Shown: positions 44,531 through 53,498 of the stretch, piece by piece
Layout of the letters: every line of letters starts with the position of its first letter
How positions within the stretch are numbered: position 1 is the first letter of the stretch
Source: MH13 sp042140245
GTDB lineage: Bacteria > Pseudomonadota > Alphaproteobacteria > Rhizobiales > MH13
Reading direction: 5' to 3'
DNA: 64,000 bases
NCBI RefSeq assembly: GCF_042140245.1
Contig: NZ_CP159483.1
Span: forward strand, 682,001-746,000
Made by a program: the position numbers and the translations under genes
The notes under the pieces: model-generated
What the model saw: the letters and a program-made list of their open reading frames with translations, nothing else
The model's database searches: none
Told to the model about the DNA's origin: nothing

Positions 44531-44890
44531 ATGATGGTTCGTTTTCTCGGCAGTTTGTTGCTCGCAAGCATTCTCGGGCTCGGTAGCGCGTTGGCTCACT
44601 CCACGAAGGAAGCCACCGTGCCGGAGGATGGAGCTTCACTCGATGCAGCGCCGAGCGAGGTGATGATCCAATTTGATGAGCCAGCAACACTGACCCGGGT
44701 TGAACTAGTCCACAGCAATGAGGGTGAAACGCAAGAAACCCGCCTCATGCCTCCTGGCGAAGCGATGGACATGACCCATTTGGACGCACCCGATCTTGGT
44801 CCAGGGCTCTACACGGTAGAATGGCGCGCAATGAGCGCTGACGGCCATGCGGTGAATGGCAGCTTCTCCTTCACGGTTACCGGCAACTAG
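44531..44890 (+). CDS. copC: CopC periplasmic copper-binding protein
   Basis: A 119-residue secreted protein with a signal peptide (MMVRFLGSLLLASILGLGSALA) that would leave an N-terminal His (AHSTKE), the copper ligand of CopC proteins. The second conserved His is in SADGHAVNGSFSF near the C terminus. A start at 44531 or 44534 is possible; AGGA lies just upstream. It precedes copD by eight bases, forming the usual copper-uptake pair. Confidence 0.92.
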   Translation: MMVRFLGSLLLASILGLGSALAHSTKEATVPEDGASLDAAPSEVMIQFDEPATLTRVELVHSNEGETQETRLMPPGEAMDMTHLDAPDLGPGLYTVEWRAMSADGHAVNGSFSFTVTGN

Positions 44891-44898
44891 GCAAAGCG

Positions 44899-45774
44899 AT
44901 GGAGGCCGACCTTTGGGGCGTTCTGGCTGTTGCCGCCAAGACGCTGATCTATGGCGGCAGTTTGGTAGCTGCTGGATCAGCGCTTTTTTTGGTAGCCCTT
45001 CGCCCTGAACCCAGCGTTGCGGCAGAGGCGCGGCGCGCTGGACTGATCGCCGGAGCCATCGGGGCTATGGCCACGGCCCTCTTTGTTCTGCTTCAAGCTG
45101 GATATCTGATGGATGATGGGTTGGCCGGTATGGTTGACCCGTTCGCGTTGAACTTGGTTGTTGATGGACCACTTGGTCATGCGGCAGCTGCTCGCCTTGT
45201 CGGATTGGTGCTGATTGGTCTTGCTTTGGCTGTACCAGTGCTCAAGGTGCCAGGTACGTTGCTTGGCGCTCTGTTGGTTGCCGCCTCTTTTGCCCTTTCC
45301 GGCCACGCGACTGCGGATCCGCGCTTGGTGTTGTCAGCCGCTATCATGCTTCACGTACTGGGCATCAGCTTTTGGATTGGCGCCCTTTGGCCGCTTCATC
45401 AGGCAACACGCCTTTCAACACCGGGCAATGCGGCTGACCTCGCCCATCGGTTCGGCAATCAAGCGATGCTCGTGGTTCCAACATTGCTGGTCGCTGGCAC
45501 GCTGTTCACGGTTCTGCGCATCGACCCAGTCTCTGCGCTTCTGACGTCGCCCTATGGCTGGATGCTTGCCATCAAGCTCGTGATTGTCACAGGCCTGCTT
45601 GCTCTGGCGCTGAAAAACCGGCGCGCAATCGTTCCTACAATGCTTGCTGGAACCTTCGGATCAGCCGCAAAACTACGCCGCTCTATTGGTTGGGAAGCTG
45701 TTGGTTTTGCGTTGATTTTTGTAACAACGGCTGTGCTCACCACGCTGACGGCAATACCTGGCACAGCACACTAA
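44899..45774 (+). CDS. copD: CopD-family copper-transport membrane protein
   Basis: A 291-residue membrane protein of the CopD family, with at least eight hydrophobic segments. The HATADPRLVLSAAIMLHVLGISFWIGALWPL segment carries the conserved His-Trp-Gly-Leu-type features. It is thought to move copper from CopC into the cell. It is eight bases after copC. Its stop overlaps the convergent nth gene by four bases. Confidence 0.88.
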   Translation: MEADLWGVLAVAAKTLIYGGSLVAAGSALFLVALRPEPSVAAEARRAGLIAGAIGAMATALFVLLQAGYLMDDGLAGMVDPFALNLVVDGPLGHAAAARLVGLVLIGLALAVPVLKVPGTLLGALLVAASFALSGHATADPRLVLSAAIMLHVLGISFWIGALWPLHQATRLSTPGNAADLAHRFGNQAMLVVPTLLVAGTLFTVLRIDPVSALLTSPYGWMLAIKLVIVTGLLALALKNRRAIVPTMLAGTFGSAAKLRRSIGWEAVGFALIFVTTAVLTTLTAIPGTAH

Positions 45775-46517
45775 GCCGCTTTGGCTGATCTTGCCTTTTT
45801 CTTCGGCGTATCGGCTGGATTGGGCACCTTGTCCTTGAACTTACAGATATCGATCACCGGGCAACGCCAGCACTCAGGTGTTCGTGCTTTGCAAAGATAG
45901 CGGCCGTGCAAGATGAGCCAGTGATGCGCGTGCAGGCCATACTGCTCGGGCACCACGCGATCCAAGATAGCTTCAACCGCATCCACGGTTTTGCCCGGCG
46001 CCAAGCCTGTGCGGTTGGAAACACGAAACACATGGGTGTCCACAGCATTGGTGTGGTGGCCGAACGCCATGTTCATCACCACATTGGCGGTCTTGCGTCC
46101 AACACCGGGTAAGCTTTCCAGATAATCGCGATCTTCGGGCACATCGCCGGGCGCAAGCTCTGGGTGCTCATCAAGAAGACGCTTGGACAAGGCCATCACA
46201 TTTTTGGCTTTGCCTTTGTAAAGACCGATTGTTTTGACCTGTTCGCGGACGGCATCTTCGCCCAGTGCCAGCATAGCCTCTGGCGTGTCAGCTCTGGAGA
46301 AAAGGCCGCGCGTTGCTTTGTTCACGCCAGCATCGGTGGCTTGGGCAGAAAGCACGACCGCCACAAGAAGCGTGTAAGCATTCACATGCTCAAGCTCGCC
46401 CTTAGGCTCAGGCTCGATGGCATGGAATGCGGCGAACAGCTGCTCTATCTCTTCTCGCTTCAGGCGCGTACGGCCAACACGTTTTTTTGGAGCAGGTTTG
46501 GAAGATTTTGAAGCCAT
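45771..46517 (-). CDS. nth: endonuclease III
   Basis: A DNA glycosylase/AP lyase for oxidised pyrimidines, 248 residues. The HhH motif LPGVGRKTANVV has the catalytic lysine and AVDTHVFRVSNR the catalytic aspartate. The iron-sulfur cluster cysteines appear as C-x6-C-x2-C-x5-C in CKARTPECWRCPVIDIC near the C terminus. The ATG at 46517 is preferred; the TTG three codons upstream has a poorer context. It faces the DUF2244 gene. Confidence 0.96.
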   Translation of the reverse strand: MASKSSKPAPKKRVGRTRLKREEIEQLFAAFHAIEPEPKGELEHVNAYTLLVAVVLSAQATDAGVNKATRGLFSRADTPEAMLALGEDAVREQVKTIGLYKGKAKNVMALSKRLLDEHPELAPGDVPEDRDYLESLPGVGRKTANVVMNMAFGHHTNAVDTHVFRVSNRTGLAPGKTVDAVEAILDRVVPEQYGLHAHHWLILHGRYLCKARTPECWRCPVIDICKFKDKVPNPADTPKKKARSAKAA

Positions 46518-46603
46518 GACCCTCAAATGCAGCGTTGCTTTGTCACATTCAATTGGTGCCCGAACCGGTCATCCAATCCATGGTTTCAGTCCTATAGAGA
46601 GCC

Positions 46604-47116
46604 ATGAGTGACAACAACCCGATCACGAACCTGAAAGATGAAGAGCCGCTGTTTGCTGCGCGTTTGACGCCACATCGCTCGCTGCCCAGAAATGGGTTCG
46701 TCTTGCTGATGCTGCTAATTGGAGGCCTGACCATCTCCACCGGGCTCATGTTCCTGGCCATCGGTGCTTGGCCCATTGTGGCGTTCCTGATCCTTGATGT
46801 CACGATTGTTTTTCTGGCCTTTCACCTCTCCTATCGCTCAGGCCGGGCCTATGAGGAAGTGACTGTTACCCCTGACCTGCTCACCATCAGACGGGTCAGT
46901 CCGTGGGGTCGGGTATCGGTTGATCAATTGCATCCTGTCTGGACACGGCTGAAAACGGCCTATGACGAAGAAGAGGAACGCGTGCTGGCCATCAAGTTGG
47001 AAAGCAAGGGCAAACAAGTGCCAGTTGGGGCGTTCATGAACCCCGATGATAAGGAAAGCTTTGCCAACGCTCTTGGCGAGGTTCTGGCGCGGCTGAAACG
47101 CGGCGCGCCAGCCTGA
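46604..47116 (+). CDS. DUF2244-family membrane protein
   Basis: A 170-residue protein with two adjacent hydrophobic segments at about 32-82 (GFVLLMLLIGGLTISTGLMF, WPIVAFLILDVTIVFLAF) followed by a soluble beta-rich tail. This layout fits DUF2244, common in alphaproteobacteria and of unknown function. It is followed 63 bases on by an Ada-like gene and lies divergent from nth. Confidence 0.85.
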   Translation: MSDNNPITNLKDEEPLFAARLTPHRSLPRNGFVLLMLLIGGLTISTGLMFLAIGAWPIVAFLILDVTIVFLAFHLSYRSGRAYEEVTVTPDLLTIRRVSPWGRVSVDQLHPVWTRLKTAYDEEEERVLAIKLESKGKQVPVGAFMNPDDKESFANALGEVLARLKRGAPA

Positions 47117-47179
47117 CACTCCACAGTTCCGGTCCGGTTTCGGGTGTCGCCACCTCCTGCTTTGGGTAAGACTGGCACC

Positions 47180-48115
47180 ATGATGCTACAGACAAACACC
47201 ACACCCGCTCCCCTTCAACCAGCAATGACAGCGCCCTATGAAGAGCGATGCGATGCCTATGATGGCGTGCGCGCGGCGATTGCCTACATCTCAGAGCGCT
47301 ATCTCGATCAGCCAGACATCGATACGATTGCTAGGGCTGTTGGCGAGCACCCAGCCATTCTAACGCGAAAATTTCGCGCCTTTGCCGGGCTCACACCCAA
47401 GGCCTTTCTGCAAGCCGTCACGCTCGATAAGGCCAAGATGCTTTTGGAGCATGGCGAGCCCGTTTTGGACGCGGCATTGGACACTGGGCTCTCCGGGCCC
47501 GGCCGTCTGCACGACCTTTTTGTGACCCATCACGCCATGCCACCGGGCGCCTACCGCGCCAAAGGTGCAGGTTTGCAAATCGATTATGGGTTCCATCCGT
47601 CGCCTTTTGGCACCGCCTTGGTGATGGAAACCGAGCATGGTTTGGTGGGTTTGGCCTTTTGTGACCCCGGCCAAGAGACTGAAACCTTTGAAGATATGGC
47701 TGGGCGATGGCCCAATGCCCACTATGTGAGCACGCCTGAAAAAACAGCATTGACCGCGCGGCGCATTTTTGACCCGACGCACTGGCAAGCGGACACTCCG
47801 CTGCGTATTACGCTGATCGGGACAGACTTCGAGGTACAGGTGTGGGAGACGCTTCTGTCGATCCCACTTGGAGGCATCACGACCTATGGAAAGCTTGCTG
47901 ATTCGATAGGTCGGCACAAGGCGTCACGTGCCGTTGGCGCTGCTGTGGGCAAGAACCCGATTTCGTTCGTTGTGCCCTGCCATCGGGCCGTTGGGTCTAC
48001 CGGCGCTCTCACGGGGTACCATTGGGGCTTGACCCGCAAGCGCGCAATGCTCGGCTGGGAAGCGGCAAGCATTGGTAAGGTTAAGCCAGAAGCACAGACT
48101 GAGTTGTTTGAGTAG
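47180..48115 (+). CDS. Ada-like methylated-DNA-protein-cysteine methyltransferase with AraC HTH
   Basis: An approximately 311-residue protein with an N-terminal AraC-type HTH region (YISERYLDQPDIDTIARAVG, KFRAFAGLTPKAFLQAV) and a C-terminal O6-alkylguanine-DNA alkyltransferase with active site VPCHRAVGSTGALTGYHWG. It lacks the N-terminal Ada zinc/phosphotriester domain, so it repairs alkylguanine and may also sense it. The ATG at 47180 is probable; the ribosome site is weak. A good terminator follows. Confidence 0.9.
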   Translation: MMLQTNTTPAPLQPAMTAPYEERCDAYDGVRAAIAYISERYLDQPDIDTIARAVGEHPAILTRKFRAFAGLTPKAFLQAVTLDKAKMLLEHGEPVLDAALDTGLSGPGRLHDLFVTHHAMPPGAYRAKGAGLQIDYGFHPSPFGTALVMETEHGLVGLAFCDPGQETETFEDMAGRWPNAHYVSTPEKTALTARRIFDPTHWQADTPLRITLIGTDFEVQVWETLLSIPLGGITTYGKLADSIGRHKASRAVGAAVGKNPISFVVPCHRAVGSTGALTGYHWGLTRKRAMLGWEAASIGKVKPEAQTELFE

Positions 48116-48127
48116 AACCAAACACCA

Positions 48128-48154
48128 AGCCCCGGACAGAATCCGGGGCTTTTC
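48128..48154 (+). terminator. rho-independent terminator of the Ada-like gene
   Basis: A perfect 9-bp stem (48128-48136 with 48142-48150, CAGAA loop) followed by TTTC lies 12 bases after the stop codon. Confidence 0.83.
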
Positions 48155-48209
48155 ATGGTCTGTTTTTAAGGTCCCGGTCGCGCAAAGCGCTTATCGGGAA
48201 CTTGGAGCG

Positions 48210-48827
48210 CTACTCCGCCAGATCGATCTTCTCGACGATGCCACCTTCTTCGTCCAAGCGGTAGATGATGGGTGTGCCGGTGCCCAGTTCACGCTTCAAG
48301 ATCTGCTCAGGGGTCAAACCCTCCAATTGCATGATCAGGGCACGCAGTGAATTGCCATGTGCGGAGACCAAGATGCGCTTGCCTGCCAAGACACGCGGTA
48401 AAATCTCCGTATCGAAGTAGGGAAGCACCCGCTCAGCTGTCATTTTCAGGCTTTCACCGCCTGGTGGAGGTACGTCGAATGAACGGCGCCAGATATGCAC
48501 CTGCTCCTCACCGAACTGTTTGCGTGCCTCATCCTTGTTCATGCCCGTCAAATCGCCGTAGTCACGCTCGTTCAGCGCCTGGTCGCGGGTGATCGGCAGA
48601 TCGGTGCCCATCTCTTCCTGCATCAGGTCCAGCGTTTTTTGGGCGCGCAGCAGATCCGAGGTGAAGGCCTCGTCAAACTCAAGCTTCATTTCTTTGAGCG
48701 TTTGCCCGGCCGTGCGGGCCTCTTTCACACCTTGTTCGGTTAGGTCAGGGTTCTTCCAACCGGTGAAAAGGTTTTTCAGGTTCCATTCGCTTTGTCCGTG
48801 ACGGACCAGGACGAGAAGGCGTTCCAT
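48210..48827 (-). CDS. gpmA: 2,3-bisphosphoglycerate-dependent phosphoglycerate mutase
   Basis: A glycolytic enzyme interconverting 3- and 2-phosphoglycerate, 205 residues, in the shorter alphaproteobacterial form. The phospho-His motif LVRHGQSEWN is near residue 9, NERDYGDLTGMNKDEA follows, and the second active-site His is in VSAHGNSLRAL. The ATG at 48827 has AAGGA upstream and the family start MERLLVLVRHG. dapB lies just upstream (23 bases), so they form one unit. Confidence 0.95.
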   Translation of the reverse strand: MERLLVLVRHGQSEWNLKNLFTGWKNPDLTEQGVKEARTAGQTLKEMKLEFDEAFTSDLLRAQKTLDLMQEEMGTDLPITRDQALNERDYGDLTGMNKDEARKQFGEEQVHIWRRSFDVPPPGGESLKMTAERVLPYFDTEILPRVLAGKRILVSAHGNSLRALIMQLEGLTPEQILKRELGTGTPIIYRLDEEGGIVEKIDLAE

Positions 48828-48850
48828 AAGGTTTTTCCTTTGCCGGATAA

Positions 48851-49669
48851 TTAGTTTGAGTCTGCAAGACCAAGAACATCTTGCATGGTGTAGCGACCTG
48901 GTTTTTTTCCGTAACCCCACAATGCAGCTTTCACAGCGCCACGGGCAAACAGGCTGCGATCTTCGGCGTGATGCGAAAGCGTGATCCTCTCAGCCGGGCC
49001 AGCAAACAGCACCGAATGATCGCCAACCACTGAACCACCGCGCATTGTCGCAAAACCGATGGCACCCTCAGGTCGTGGCCCCGTGATGCCATGGCGGGTA
49101 AACACCCCATCTTCTTGAAGGTTCAAGCCCCGGCCATCGGCAGCCGATTCCCCCAGCAACAGGGCGGTACCGGAGGGCGCGTCCACCTTGGCTTTGTGGT
49201 GCATCTCCAAAACTTCGATATCGAAATCAGCGCTTAGCGCTTTCGCGGCCTGTTTTACCAAGACGGCTAATAAATTAACGCCAAGGCTCATGTTGCCCGA
49301 TTTGATGATGGCTGCATGGCGCGCGGCGGCGTTGAGTTTTTGGTCGTCATCTTCGCTCATACCGGTAGTGCCGATCACGTGCACGATGCGGGCCTGCGCG
49401 GCCAATTCGGCATAGTGGAGTGTTGCCTCGGGCGCCGTGAAATCCAATACAGCGTCACTTGCGGCAAAAACAGGCAGGGGGTCGTCGGTGAGCGCGATTC
49501 CCATAGAGGGCTGACCAACCAAGCTCCCAGCATCCTGGCCAAGCGCTGCTGCGCCTTCGCGCTCAATAGCACCGCTGAGTGTAGCGCCATCAGTGTCAAG
49601 AATGGCGGCAATCAATGCCTTGCCCATCCGACCCGAAGCTCCAACAACTGCGATGCGCACGTCTGCCAC
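48851..49669 (-). CDS. dapB: 4-hydroxy-tetrahydrodipicolinate reductase
   Basis: An NAD(P)H-dependent reductase of lysine and meso-diaminopimelate synthesis, 272 residues. VVGASGRMGKAL binds the cofactor and EVLEMHHKAKVDAPSGTALLLGE is the active-site segment. A GTG start at 49669 is supported by GGAGG seven bases upstream and yields the family start VADVRIAVVG. Its neighbours gpmA downstream and, upstream, an unrelated small gene and pyrF fit a housekeeping block. Confidence 0.95.
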   Translation of the reverse strand: MADVRIAVVGASGRMGKALIAAILDTDGATLSGAIEREGAAALGQDAGSLVGQPSMGIALTDDPLPVFAASDAVLDFTAPEATLHYAELAAQARIVHVIGTTGMSEDDDQKLNAAARHAAIIKSGNMSLGVNLLAVLVKQAAKALSADFDIEVLEMHHKAKVDAPSGTALLLGESAADGRGLNLQEDGVFTRHGITGPRPEGAIGFATMRGGSVVGDHSVLFAGPAERITLSHHAEDRSLFARGAVKAALWGYGKKPGRYTMQDVLGLADSN

Positions 49670-49738
49670 TTGTTCGCCTCCTCTGCGTTGTCCGCATCTA
49701 GCCCAGCGCAACGCCTGCGTGCAACTGTCGGTGGCCTA

Positions 49739-50137
49739 TCAAAGCCGACGCATCAAAACTTTGGTGTCGCCAGCCGCATCGCGAAGACCTGGTGGCAATC
49801 GTTCAGGGTCAATGCCAACGAAACCAAGAACCTGAAGGGCCTCGCTGTGCGAGCCTTCAAGTACAGTGAGGGCCGGAGCGTAACTCCAGCGTGCGTAGGC
49901 TAAGGCGTGATCAATCAGGGCGAGTTGGGCGCGCTCATCACCAACAACGTTATCAAGAAACACGGTGCCATCGGCCAGATAAGCAGTTGCGGCACCCACA
50001 AAAGTCTCGCCATCGGCAAGCACCCAGCCCATATCCTGCGCCATGGCACGCATAGCCACTGTTTGATCGAGCCCGAGGGCGGCAAGCGATGAAAGATCGT
50101 CAGCAGTGATGGCACGAATGCTAGCCTCGCTCGGCAA
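49739..50137 (-). CDS. small protein overlapping the pyrF end
   Basis: A 132-residue frame with no clear family. It has an acidic/alanine-rich character, for example RAMAQDMGWVLADGETFVGAATAYLADG, and might be a GNAT-like fold, but no diagnostic motif was found. The best start is a TTG at 50137 with GAGG six bases upstream, placing it 17 bases inside pyrF; no ATG is present until later. An ATT start after pyrF is another option. It probably is translated by coupling to pyrF. Confidence 0.55.
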   Translation of the reverse strand: MPSEASIRAITADDLSSLAALGLDQTVAMRAMAQDMGWVLADGETFVGAATAYLADGTVFLDNVVGDERAQLALIDHALAYARWSYAPALTVLEGSHSEALQVLGFVGIDPERLPPGLRDAAGDTKVLMRRL

Positions 50138-50840
50138 GGCCTGCCTCAATCTCCTCAACTGCACGGCGCGCAGCGGCTCTGGGATCATCTGCTGCTGTAA
50201 TCGGCCGACCCATAACGAGAATATCCGCGCCATCGGCGATGGCCTTTTGCGGTGTGACGACACGTTTTTGGTCACCCGCCTCGCCACCAGCAAACCGAAT
50301 GCCCGGCGTGACCAAAAGCATGTTTGGTCCAAGTGCGGCCCGCAAAGACGATGCTTCCAAAGCCGAGCAGATAAGCCCGGGCATGCTTGCTTGTTGGGCC
50401 TGCAATGCGCGCGTCATCACCAGTTGATCGGCCGGGACGGCGTATCCTGCTTCTTGCAAATCTTCATCGTCCATCGAGGTGAGCACCGTGACGCCCAGCA
50501 ACCTCATGGTTGGATCAGCTCCAAGCGCCTCAACCGCAGCATGCATGGCCTTTGGATAGGCATGAACTGTCAAATAGGCCGCGCCAGTGGCCGCCACGCT
50601 GCGGGCGCCTTCTGCAACCGTCTGATCGATGTCCAGCAGCTTGAGATCGGCGAAAACTTGTTTGCCTGCCTTGGCCAGCTCTTCGATCAAGCCAAAACCA
50701 CCGGAATAGGCCAGTCGGTGGCCAATCTTGATGACACCAACCTCATCGCTCACCAGATCCAGCATGCGCATGGCGGCGTCACGCCCCGTTACGTCTAGGG
50801 CAACCGCCAACCGATCCTTTGCACTGAGATTACCCCTCAT
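50121..50840 (-). CDS. pyrF: orotidine-5'-phosphate decarboxylase
   Basis: Decarboxylates OMP to UMP in pyrimidine synthesis. The 239 residues show the catalytic FADLKLLDI (Asp-x-Lys-x-x-Asp) and the later VTPGIRFAGGEAGDQKRVVTP segment. It overlaps the upstream FMN-reductase gene by four bases (ATGA) and the small downstream gene by 17 bases. A gene order pmtA-like/flavin reductase/pyrF is known in this class. Confidence 0.96.
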   Translation of the reverse strand: MRGNLSAKDRLAVALDVTGRDAAMRMLDLVSDEVGVIKIGHRLAYSGGFGLIEELAKAGKQVFADLKLLDIDQTVAEGARSVAATGAAYLTVHAYPKAMHAAVEALGADPTMRLLGVTVLTSMDDEDLQEAGYAVPADQLVMTRALQAQQASMPGLICSALEASSLRAALGPNMLLVTPGIRFAGGEAGDQKRVVTPQKAIADGADILVMGRPITAADDPRAAARRAVEEIEAGLAERG

Positions 50841-51400
50841 GCGCGTAGCTTTCTTGCAACGTCCAATGTCCTTGCGAGTTGCACGTTCGCAAAGTCAGCC
50901 GAGCGTTCATTGGCAAAGCTGCCATCGTCATTGAAGGCGGACGCTGCACCACCGACCGTTAACTGCTCAGGCATCACAATGGCATTGAGACCGACCAAAG
51001 TGGTCCGCAAGGAAAACATGCCGCGGATACCGCCCATAGCGCCAGGAGATGCACCGCCCAAAGAAAACAGAGTTTCCTTAAAGGGGTGCGGTTTCAGGCG
51101 GCTCAGCCAATCAATGGTGTTTTTCAGCAGCGGCGTCTGCCCGGAATTGTATTCCGGTGAGGCAATGAAGGCTGCATCAGCATCGGTCATCAGCGCGCCC
51201 AAATCGATGATGGTCTGCGGGACACCATTTTCTTTTTCCCAGTCGGGATCAAACAAAGGGGCTAAGTAGTCCGAGAGCGAGATATGCGTAACGTCGGCTC
51301 CTAGATCGCGCGCCAGGGCTGAAACCGCCGTGGCGAGCTTGGTGTTGTGGGACCCTTGACGGGTCGATCCTGAAAAAATGAGAAGTTTGACAGCGGACAT
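50837..51400 (-). CDS. NADPH-dependent FMN reductase-family protein
   Basis: A 187-residue flavodoxin-like reductase with FSGSTRQGSHNTKLA (FMN phosphate loop), ASPEYNSGQTPLLKNTIDWLSR and SLGGASPGAMGGIRG. It belongs to the NAD(P)H-dependent FMN reductase/quinone reductase family. The physiological substrate is unknown. It is translationally coupled to pyrF. Confidence 0.92.
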   Translation of the reverse strand: MSAVKLLIFSGSTRQGSHNTKLATAVSALARDLGADVTHISLSDYLAPLFDPDWEKENGVPQTIIDLGALMTDADAAFIASPEYNSGQTPLLKNTIDWLSRLKPHPFKETLFSLGGASPGAMGGIRGMFSLRTTLVGLNAIVMPEQLTVGGAASAFNDDGSFANERSADFANVQLARTLDVARKLRA

Positions 51401-51418
51401 ATGGGGCCTTTGGGGGTT

Positions 51419-52081
51419 TTAGGGGGAGGCTTTGCGATAAACCCAAACGCGCGCCGGCGGCACATTGTTCCAGATCCAGCCACTTCTGGAGAGTGAAAAC
51501 AACCCGGCCTCCTCGCGCACAGGCGGGACCAGAGCATAAGAAAACTGAATGAAGGGTGCGCCGGGCACCAAGCGATCCAAAGCACTGAGGATCAGGGCGC
51601 GTCGTTTTTCACTTGGGCTAGTGAACAACGGAAGGCTGGAAACAAGACCTGCCAGAGGCTCATGATCGCCGAGACTTGTTGCCAAATCATAGGCATCACC
51701 CTGCACGACCTTGATGTCTGGAAACCGGGTCCGCAACAAACCGGCAAAGGTGTTGCAATACTCAATGGATGTAAGGTTTTCCGGCGCGATCCCGCGCTCT
51801 AGAATGGCCTGCGTCACCACACCGGTTCCCGGGCCAAGTTCAACCACAGGTCCAGCGCGTTCTGGGTCAAGGTAACTCGCCATGGCACGTGCGAGCTGTG
51901 GGCCAGAAGGTGTTATGGCGCCGATGGCAAGCGGATTGCCAGCCCATTGACGCAAAAACCGACCTTCATCCATCACTTTGGAGAGAAACGACTGTCGGGC
52001 CGGACTCGGCGCTGATGGCTCATGATTGGAATACCGGGAAGGCGTCACGAAACGGGCATCCTTTGGTGAGCCAAGAAACAC
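51419..52081 (-). CDS. pmtA: PmtA-like phospholipid N-methyltransferase
   Basis: A 220-residue class I SAM-dependent methyltransferase with motif I VVELGPGTGVVTQ and the segments NLTSIEYCNTFAGLLRTRF and VVQGDAYDL, close to the alphaproteobacterial PmtA enzymes that methylate phosphatidylethanolamine to phosphatidylcholine. It could instead be a related small-molecule methyltransferase. The frame starts at a GTG at 52081, but a GTG at 52048 with AAGGA ten bases upstream is a good alternative. It precedes the FMN reductase by 18 bases. Confidence 0.82.
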   Translation of the reverse strand: MFLGSPKDARFVTPSRYSNHEPSAPSPARQSFLSKVMDEGRFLRQWAGNPLAIGAITPSGPQLARAMASYLDPERAGPVVELGPGTGVVTQAILERGIAPENLTSIEYCNTFAGLLRTRFPDIKVVQGDAYDLATSLGDHEPLAGLVSSLPLFTSPSEKRRALILSALDRLVPGAPFIQFSYALVPPVREEAGLFSLSRSGWIWNNVPPARVWVYRKASP

Positions 52082-52205
52082 TGCGCAATTTCCTACGCGT
52101 CAGAATGACAGGGAGATGACAGGATTGGTCAAATGCTGCAACGCCAATAGCGTGTTTTCTCGCCACCGTCGCAAGACAACCGGTTTCAAAGACGAGACAT
52201 GACTT

Positions 52206-53471
52206 TTAGGGACGTGTGGCGAAAATTTGAAAGGCAATGGAAACATCGTAGAGCAACCAAGCCTCATTGGCAGCTCCCACAGCGCCGATGCCGAAATCCA
52301 AGCGGTTGAGAGACCCTTGCCCGACAACGGTCGCGCTCCCATCGGCCTCGTCGAACGTGAAAGTGAGAGGAACATCCACAGTCGTTCCGCGTAACGTCAG
52401 CGTTCCATTGGCGATGAAACCACCGTCGTCCATTCGATCAAAGCCATCGGCTTGGTAGGTAGCGGTGGCATGATTGGCAAGATCGAAGCCGTCACCGCCC
52501 GATGATTGCGCCTGCAAAGTGGCATCGCCGAGCGTCACGCTGGTCATATCAACGGTGATTGCCGCGCTTGCATTGCCCAGATCCTCAGGATCGAAAACCA
52601 CATCACCTGTCCAGCTACCGATACTGCCTTCAACAGCATTGCCAGTGTAAGTGATGGTAAAACCCAGCGTCGATGCTTCGTGATTGATCACCCAAGCGCC
52701 ATCTGGCGCTGGCGCATCGCTCTGAGTGACGTTGGGCTCGGTGCTCGCCGTTTGATAGCTGACGGTTTGATTAATGCCCCATGCGATGCCACCGATCAGA
52801 AACATCAGCGATGCCGCAGCCGCCAAACCAGCAACACTTGCCTTGGCGATGGAGTTGGGTGCGGTTCGCGCAGAGATGAGCATGCGAGCGATCAAGTTAT
52901 CTTTGGCGATGAACTGGTGCTTCAGCGCGGCTGCGATGTGCAGTGCAATCAGCAAGCCCATCGCCAACGCTAGATTGTCATGCACGCCTTTCAAAAACGC
53001 CTCAGCGGTATGACGTTCGGTGAGGCCCGCATCGCCTAGCAAAGGCAAATGGGCGAACGGCAGGCTTTCCAGAAGCAGAAAGAAGGTCGGAACTCCGGTC
53101 GGCGACACCGATGCCATGGCCCAGCCTGAGAGCGGCACAGCGATGAGGAAAGCGTAAAACCCGAGATGCGTGACACTTGCAGCGAGACGCTCAAACCGGC
53201 TCATACCCTCTGGCAGCGCGGGCGCCGGATTGGCCACGCGCCAGATGATGCGCGCCAAAGTGAGCGCTAAGATCGTAAGGCCGACGGTCTTATGGATCTG
53301 AAAAACCGTGAAAACAGAACCCGTTGCGGCTGCACCGGCGGACACCATCCACTTGCCGCCGATCAGTTGAAAGGCAATCGCCGCAGCAATCACCCAGTGG
53401 AGGACAATTGCGACGGTGGTGTAGCGCCGGGCTGCAGACGTATCGATGCTATCGACAGGGAGGGTCGTCAT
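52206..53471 (-). CDS. cytochrome b561-YceI fusion protein
   Basis: A 421-residue protein in two parts. Residues 1 to about 235 form a cytochrome b561 with four to five hydrophobic helices and the heme-ligand histidines HWVIAAAIAF, FQIHKTVG, GVHDNLALAMGLLIALHIAAALKHQF. Residues from about 255 to the end form a YceI-like lipocalin domain (WVINHEASTLGFTITYTG, VEGSIGSWTGDVVFDPEDL, GTLTLRGTTVDVPLTF). The first part passes electrons to membrane quinone; YceI domains bind isoprenoids, so the fusion may bring quinone-type ligands to it. Encoded 27 bases downstream of a separate YceI gene. Confidence 0.9.
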   Translation of the reverse strand: MTTLPVDSIDTSAARRYTTVAIVLHWVIAAAIAFQLIGGKWMVSAGAAATGSVFTVFQIHKTVGLTILALTLARIIWRVANPAPALPEGMSRFERLAASVTHLGFYAFLIAVPLSGWAMASVSPTGVPTFFLLLESLPFAHLPLLGDAGLTERHTAEAFLKGVHDNLALAMGLLIALHIAAALKHQFIAKDNLIARMLISARTAPNSIAKASVAGLAAAASLMFLIGGIAWGINQTVSYQTASTEPNVTQSDAPAPDGAWVINHEASTLGFTITYTGNAVEGSIGSWTGDVVFDPEDLGNASAAITVDMTSVTLGDATLQAQSSGGDGFDLANHATATYQADGFDRMDDGGFIANGTLTLRGTTVDVPLTFTFDEADGSATVVGQGSLNRLDFGIGAVGAANEAWLLYDVSIAFQIFATRP

Positions 53472-53498
53472 GATGATCAGCCCGACGCTTTGCGCTGT

